From Chitinophagaceae bacterium (lineage in GTDB: Bacteria; Bacteroidota; Bacteroidia; Chitinophagales; Chitinophagaceae): DNA of 64,000 nucleotides. Positions 60,830-64,000 of this stretch are shown here, in pieces. Numbering within the stretch: position 1 is the stretch's first letter; each line of letters begins with the position of its first letter. The translations under genes and the position numbers were made by a program. The stretch lies in the NCBI GenBank assembly GCA_004028795.1, contig SAIW01000023.1:1-64000 (forward strand). The letters run 5' to 3'. The notes beneath the pieces were generated by a model. The model ran no database searches. It was given only the letters and a program-made list of their open reading frames with translations, and was not told the DNA's origin.

Positions 60830-62875
60830 TTAATTTTCTTTTTTCTTTACCATTGTTAAAATGGTAGTAACGCCTGTTATTTCGTTGGTTTCATCAAATA
60901 TTTCCACTAACCATTTTACAATGCCTTTCGGTATATCGTTTTCATCTTTTAATTCCTGAGCAGTTTTTTCTTTGCAGGTAAAACGAACATACATTGATGC
61001 TCCCGGATAAACAGGTTTTGTAAAACGTAATTCATCAATACCGTAGTTTAATAACACCGGATTTTTTTCATAACTGTCAACAAACAAGCCTGCAGCAGCA
61101 CTCATAATAAAATAGCCGTGTGCTACCTGATGTGTAAACATGGTTCCTTCAAAATCCGTTTGTTTTAAATGAGCATAAAAATGGTCGCCGCTTAAATCAG
61201 CAAATTTTTCAATATCTTCTGCAGTAATTATTCTTTTATCAGTAATGATTTGCTCGCCAATCTGTAATTCTTCAAAGTATTTTTTGAATGGATGTTTATC
61301 AGTTTGAATACCTTTTGCATTGGGTTGATACACATTGCTTACAGCAGTAAGCATTGTTGGCGAACCCTGAATAGCTACCCGTTGCATATAATGTTTTACA
61401 CCACGCATACCGCCCATTTCTTCACCACCGCCTGCTCTGCCCGGCCCGCCATGAACTAACAAAGGCAATGGACTACCATGGCCTGTACTTTCTTTAGCAC
61501 ATTCATTATTTAAAATTAAAATTCTGCCATGATAAGCACCTGCACCCAATACGTATTGCTTAGCAATTTTACTATCGGCGGTTACAATACTGCTAACCAA
61601 TGAGCCTTTACCTTTTTTTGAAAGTTCAATGGCATCATCAATATTTTTATAAGGCATTAAAGTGCTAACCGGACCGAACGCTTCTACCTCATGTGGTTCG
61701 TTGGAATTAAAAGGATTTTCATTTAATAATAATAACGGTGAGATGAATGCACCTTTATTAATATCTGCATCAATTAACTCCACACTATCTAAACTGCCGT
61801 AAATAATTTGCGATGTTGCCAATAATTTCTGCACCTGCTCTTTAACTTCCTTACGTTGGCTTAGCCCAGCCAAACTTCCCATTCTTACTTTATCGTTTAA
61901 CGGGTTGCCGATGGTTGTTTGAGCCAATGCTTTGCCCAAGGTAATCTGCACATCTTCTATTTTATTTTCAGGTACAAACACTCTTCTTATGGCTGTACAT
62001 CTTTGTCCTGCTTTAGTGGTCATTTCTTTTCTTACTTCCTTAATAAAAATATCCCATTCAGGCATTTCTGGTGTAACATCATTTCCTAAAACAATACAGT
62101 TTAAAGAATCTGCTTCCATTGTAAAAGGCACATTCTCACTTAAAATTTGTTGTTGAGATTTCAGTAGTAAACCGGTTGAAGCACTACCCGTAAAAGTTAT
62201 TACATCCTGGTTGGTTACATAATCCAACATATTGCCTGCACTACCGCAAATCAATTGCAATGCACCTTTCGGTAAAATATCAGAAGCCATTATTTCTTTA
62301 ACAACAGCTTCTGTCAAAAAACTGGTTACCGTTGCAGGCTTAACAATACATGGCATTCCGGCTAATAAATTCACGGCAATTTTTTCCAACATACCCCAAA
62401 CAGGAAAGTTGAATGCATTAATATGAATGGCAACACCTTCCTTAGGAACCAACAGGTGATGCCCCATAAAAGTATTTTGCTTGCTTAGGTTATGTGGTTC
62501 CCCATCCAAACAAAAAGGTTCATCCTGAAATTTTCTTCTTAATGAAGCATAAGAAAACAAATTACCGATGCCGCCTTCAATATCAACCCAGCTATCAGCT
62601 TTTGTTGCACCGGTTTGATAAGATATTTGATAGAATTGAGGAAGATGATTGCGAAGATGCAATGCCAACGCTTTTAACATTAACCCGCGTTCATGAAATG
62701 TCATTTTTCTGAGAAGATGGCCATTGCTTCTCCCGTAATTCAATATTTCATTAAAGTCTAAACCCTGTGTAGAGGCTGTCGCAATGGCTTCTCCCGTTAC
62801 GGCATTATACAAAGTTTGGCCGTTGCCATCACCTGAAATCTGTTTGCCGAGAATGAAATTATTCAGCTTATTCAT
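60830..62875 (-). CDS. paaZ: bifunctional PaaZ: aldehyde dehydrogenase and MaoC-type hydratase
   Basis: In E. coli PaaZ opens the oxepin-CoA ring (MaoC domain) and oxidises the resulting semialdehyde (ALDH domain). About 681 residues from MNKLNNFILG. ALDH part about 1-520: Glu in FTMEADS, catalytic Cys in KAGQRCTAIRRVF (about residue 293), plus FNFPVWGMLEKIA and FTGSASTG. The C-terminal MaoC domain (about 540-680) contains SGDHFYAHLKQTDFEG and HQVAHGYFIMSAAAG. The open frame starts 9 bases earlier at 62884. Other paa genes (paaABCDEJK) are not in this window, so this is a satellite locus. Confidence 0.93.
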   Translation of the reverse strand: MNKLNNFILGKQISGDGNGQTLYNAVTGEAIATASTQGLDFNEILNYGRSNGHLLRKMTFHERGLMLKALALHLRNHLPQFYQISYQTGATKADSWVDIEGGIGNLFSYASLRRKFQDEPFCLDGEPHNLSKQNTFMGHHLLVPKEGVAIHINAFNFPVWGMLEKIAVNLLAGMPCIVKPATVTSFLTEAVVKEIMASDILPKGALQLICGSAGNMLDYVTNQDVITFTGSASTGLLLKSQQQILSENVPFTMEADSLNCIVLGNDVTPEMPEWDIFIKEVRKEMTTKAGQRCTAIRRVFVPENKIEDVQITLGKALAQTTIGNPLNDKVRMGSLAGLSQRKEVKEQVQKLLATSQIIYGSLDSVELIDADINKGAFISPLLLLNENPFNSNEPHEVEAFGPVSTLMPYKNIDDAIELSKKGKGSLVSSIVTADSKIAKQYVLGAGAYHGRILILNNECAKESTGHGSPLPLLVHGGPGRAGGGEEMGGMRGVKHYMQRVAIQGSPTMLTAVSNVYQPNAKGIQTDKHPFKKYFEELQIGEQIITDKRIITAEDIEKFADLSGDHFYAHLKQTDFEGTMFTHQVAHGYFIMSAAAGLFVDSYEKNPVLLNYGIDELRFTKPVYPGASMYVRFTCKEKTAQELKDENDIPKGIVKWLVEIFDETNEITGVTTILTMVKKKEN

Positions 62876-62896
62876 AACAATCATTATCGCTCAAAG

Positions 62897-62910
62897 CTAA
62901 CGATTGTTAG
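62897..62910. promoter_or_regulatory. inverted repeat CTAACGATTGTTAG, likely operator for paaZ
   Basis: Perfect 5-base arms CTAAC/GTTAG around GATT. It lies 13-22 bases upstream of the paaZ start, a position and symmetry typical of TetR-type operators. The regulator is not in this window. Confidence 0.45.
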
Positions 62911-62934
62911 GTTTTAAAATGAGGAAGTAGTAAA

Positions 62935-62966
62935 ATAAAAAACCCGCAATTTGGTTAAAAATGCGG
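62935..62966 (-). terminator. Rho-independent terminator after adk
   Basis: On the minus strand, arms CCCGCA and TGCGGG with flanking A/T pairs, then TTTTTTATTTT. It lies between adk and paaZ. Confidence 0.8.
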
Positions 62967-63001
62967 GAATAGCAGTTGGTTTCGGAAATGAGTTCTGGTA
63001 A

Positions 63002-63580
63002 TTAAGACAGGCGTTTGTCTATTTCGCTGCACAAGGCAGAAAAAATTTCCTCAACAGTTCCTTCGCCTTTTATATGCACCACTTTATTGAATTTGTTGTA
63101 ATAAGTTGCTACAGGTAATGTTTCATTTTTATACACTTCCTGCCTTTTCTTTTGCACTTCAGGGTTGGCATCATCGCTTCTGCCACTGGTAAAGCCACGG
63201 TTAACAAGCCTTTTAATCAACTCTTCTTCATTAACATCCAAAGCTAATACAACACCTATTTCACTTTTCTTCAATTTTAAAAGATTGTCTAATGCTTGGC
63301 TTTGGGCTTCGGTTCTCGGAAATCCATCAAACAAAAAGCCTTTTGCTTCGGGGTTTGCATCTAACGCAGAACTAATCATGCCTACAACAACTTCATCAGG
63401 TACTAACTGACCTTTACTCATTAAAGCTTCAGCCTCTAAACCTAAAGGTGTTTTAGCTGCTTTTTCTTTGCGGAGTAAATCTCCGGTGCTTATGTGCACT
63501 AATCCGTATTTTTTAATGAGTAACTCACTTTGTGTACCCTTTCCACTTCCCGGAGGGCCAAAGAGTATAATATTGAACAT
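63002..63580 (-). CDS. adk: adenylate kinase
   Basis: Converts ATP and AMP to two ADP. 192 residues, the short form common in this phylum, without the long LID insertion. Walker A GPPGSGKGT (about 7-15), then HISTGDLLR, the AMP-binding LFDGFPRTEAQ (about 80-90), and RSDDANPEV in the short LID region. The start at MFNIILFGPPG excludes 20 non-conserved residues. A promoter element is at 63606-63613. Divergent from msrB. Confidence 0.95.
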   Translation of the reverse strand: MFNIILFGPPGSGKGTQSELLIKKYGLVHISTGDLLRKEKAAKTPLGLEAEALMSKGQLVPDEVVVGMISSALDANPEAKGFLFDGFPRTEAQSQALDNLLKLKKSEIGVVLALDVNEEELIKRLVNRGFTSGRSDDANPEVQKKRQEVYKNETLPVATYYNKFNKVVHIKGEGTVEEIFSALCSEIDKRLS

Positions 63581-63605
63581 GTTAGTTGCTTGGCTTGATA
63601 AAACG

Positions 63606-63613
63606 CAAATATA
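63606..63613 (-). promoter_or_regulatory. -7 promoter element of adk
   Basis: TATATTTG on the minus strand fits TAnnTTTG exactly, 25 bases before the adk ATG at 63580. Confidence 0.45.
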
Positions 63614-63731
63614 CCAACGCAGTTTAAATAATTTTAACAATAAAACAAATTGCTTGTTGTAAGTTTAGTTTTTGCACTTCGTTTTAAACCTAAACACAGT
63701 TAAATGCGTATACTTTAATAAATTGAATGAT

Positions 63732-64000
63732 ATGAAACGAACATTACTGTCTGTTGTAACTGCGATAATTTTATTGAGCTGTAATGCTCAAAACACCGAT
63801 AAAACAAAAACGAATATGGAAAACAAAAACAACCCACACTATTCTAATACAGATACCAATAAAGTTGTGGTAAAAGATGAAGAATGGAAAAGCCTTTTAA
63901 GCCCGGAAGTATATTATATAGCACGCCAAAAAGGTACAGAAAGACCGTGGACGAGCAAATATGAGAACTCAAAAGAAATAGGTACCTATTACTGTGCAGT
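63732..64000 (+). CDS. msrB: peptide-methionine (R)-S-oxide reductase MsrB, 3' end cut by window edge
   Basis: Reduces methionine-(R)-sulfoxide in proteins. The reading frame starts at ATG 63732 and runs open to the window end (89 residues). The N-terminal stretch MKRTLLSVVTAIILLSC has a lipobox-like LLSC, so this is an exported lipoprotein form. The MsrB fold begins VKDEEWKSLLSPEVYYIARQK (about 47-67), continuing ERPWTSKYEN and YYCAV. The catalytic and zinc-binding part is outside the window. Confidence 0.9.
   Translation, partial: MKRTLLSVVTAIILLSCNAQNTDKTKTNMENKNNPHYSNTDTNKVVVKDEEWKSLLSPEVYYIARQKGTERPWTSKYENSKEIGTYYCA

Noticed and set aside
1-64000. tRNA, rRNA, CRISPR arrays, insertion sequences or prophage genes
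   Set aside because: No cloverleaf-like sequence, rRNA segment, regularly spaced repeat array, transposase or integrase could be recognised by reading both strands; a tRNAscan or HMM search could overturn this.

Overview
The window is a 64 kb piece of a low-GC chromosome that looks like a Bacteroidota member, most likely of the family Chitinophagaceae. The grounds are lineage-typical proteins (DUF2480, an IPExxxVDY-type protein, DUF6671, TonB receptors with a carboxypeptidase-regulatory domain, PepSY-like proteins, RecQ and Pif1 helicases with extended C termini), no clear Shine-Dalgarno sites, and recurrent TAnnTTTG promoter elements. It is dense housekeeping DNA. I saw no rRNA, tRNA, CRISPR array, prophage or insertion sequence.

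Region by region: 1-3672 holds a truncated DUF2480 gene, then nadB, a lipid A acyltransferase and kdsB. 3673-8489 holds a lipoprotein alpha/beta hydrolase, the ybeY-mnmG pair, feoA, nadD and a one-domain asparaginase. 8564-14344 is a five-gene minus-strand block bounded by terminators: response regulator, sensor kinase, TonB-dependent receptor, PepSY-like protein and YncE-like beta-propeller. 14371-17791 holds asd and feoB. 17908-22849 holds an M28 peptidase, an IPExxxVDY protein, a pterin dehydratase, pdxH, a structured intergenic region and a helical protein of unknown role. 22851-31146 holds a pectate lyase, a UvrD-type helicase, an Ala/Lys-rich repetitive secreted protein behind a sigma-54-like promoter, a beta-barrel protein, a methyltransferase and uvrB.

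31168-44195 contains a decayed pseudouridine-catabolism remnant, a small aspartic protease, ssb, a Pif1-HRDC-HTH helicase, a ferredoxin-type reductase, manC, kdsD, recQ, a YitT protein, a PfkB kinase and metF. 44322-53692 contains lptB with an unexplained C-terminal extension, a GH3 protein, a polytopic glycosyltransferase-like protein, a TMEM175-type channel, fabG, isocitrate dehydrogenase, DUF6671, a Sua5-type enzyme and a HTH regulator. 53754-59420 contains a small secreted protein, a degraded SulP transporter, a carbonic anhydrase and a three-gene type I export system whose ATPase has degenerate motifs. 59426-64000 contains a paaZ operon, adk and the start of msrB.

Themes: lipopolysaccharide assembly is represented at four dispersed loci (lpxL-like, kdsB, kdsD, lptB), NAD synthesis by nadB and nadD, and iron uptake by feoA and feoB. 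Two gene remnants (PsuK/PsuG and SulP) point to recent gene loss. The most unusual items are the terminator-bounded sensor/receptor operon, the degenerate export ATPase, the LptB extension, the structured RNA candidate near 21.0-21.3 kb and the two gene remnants.
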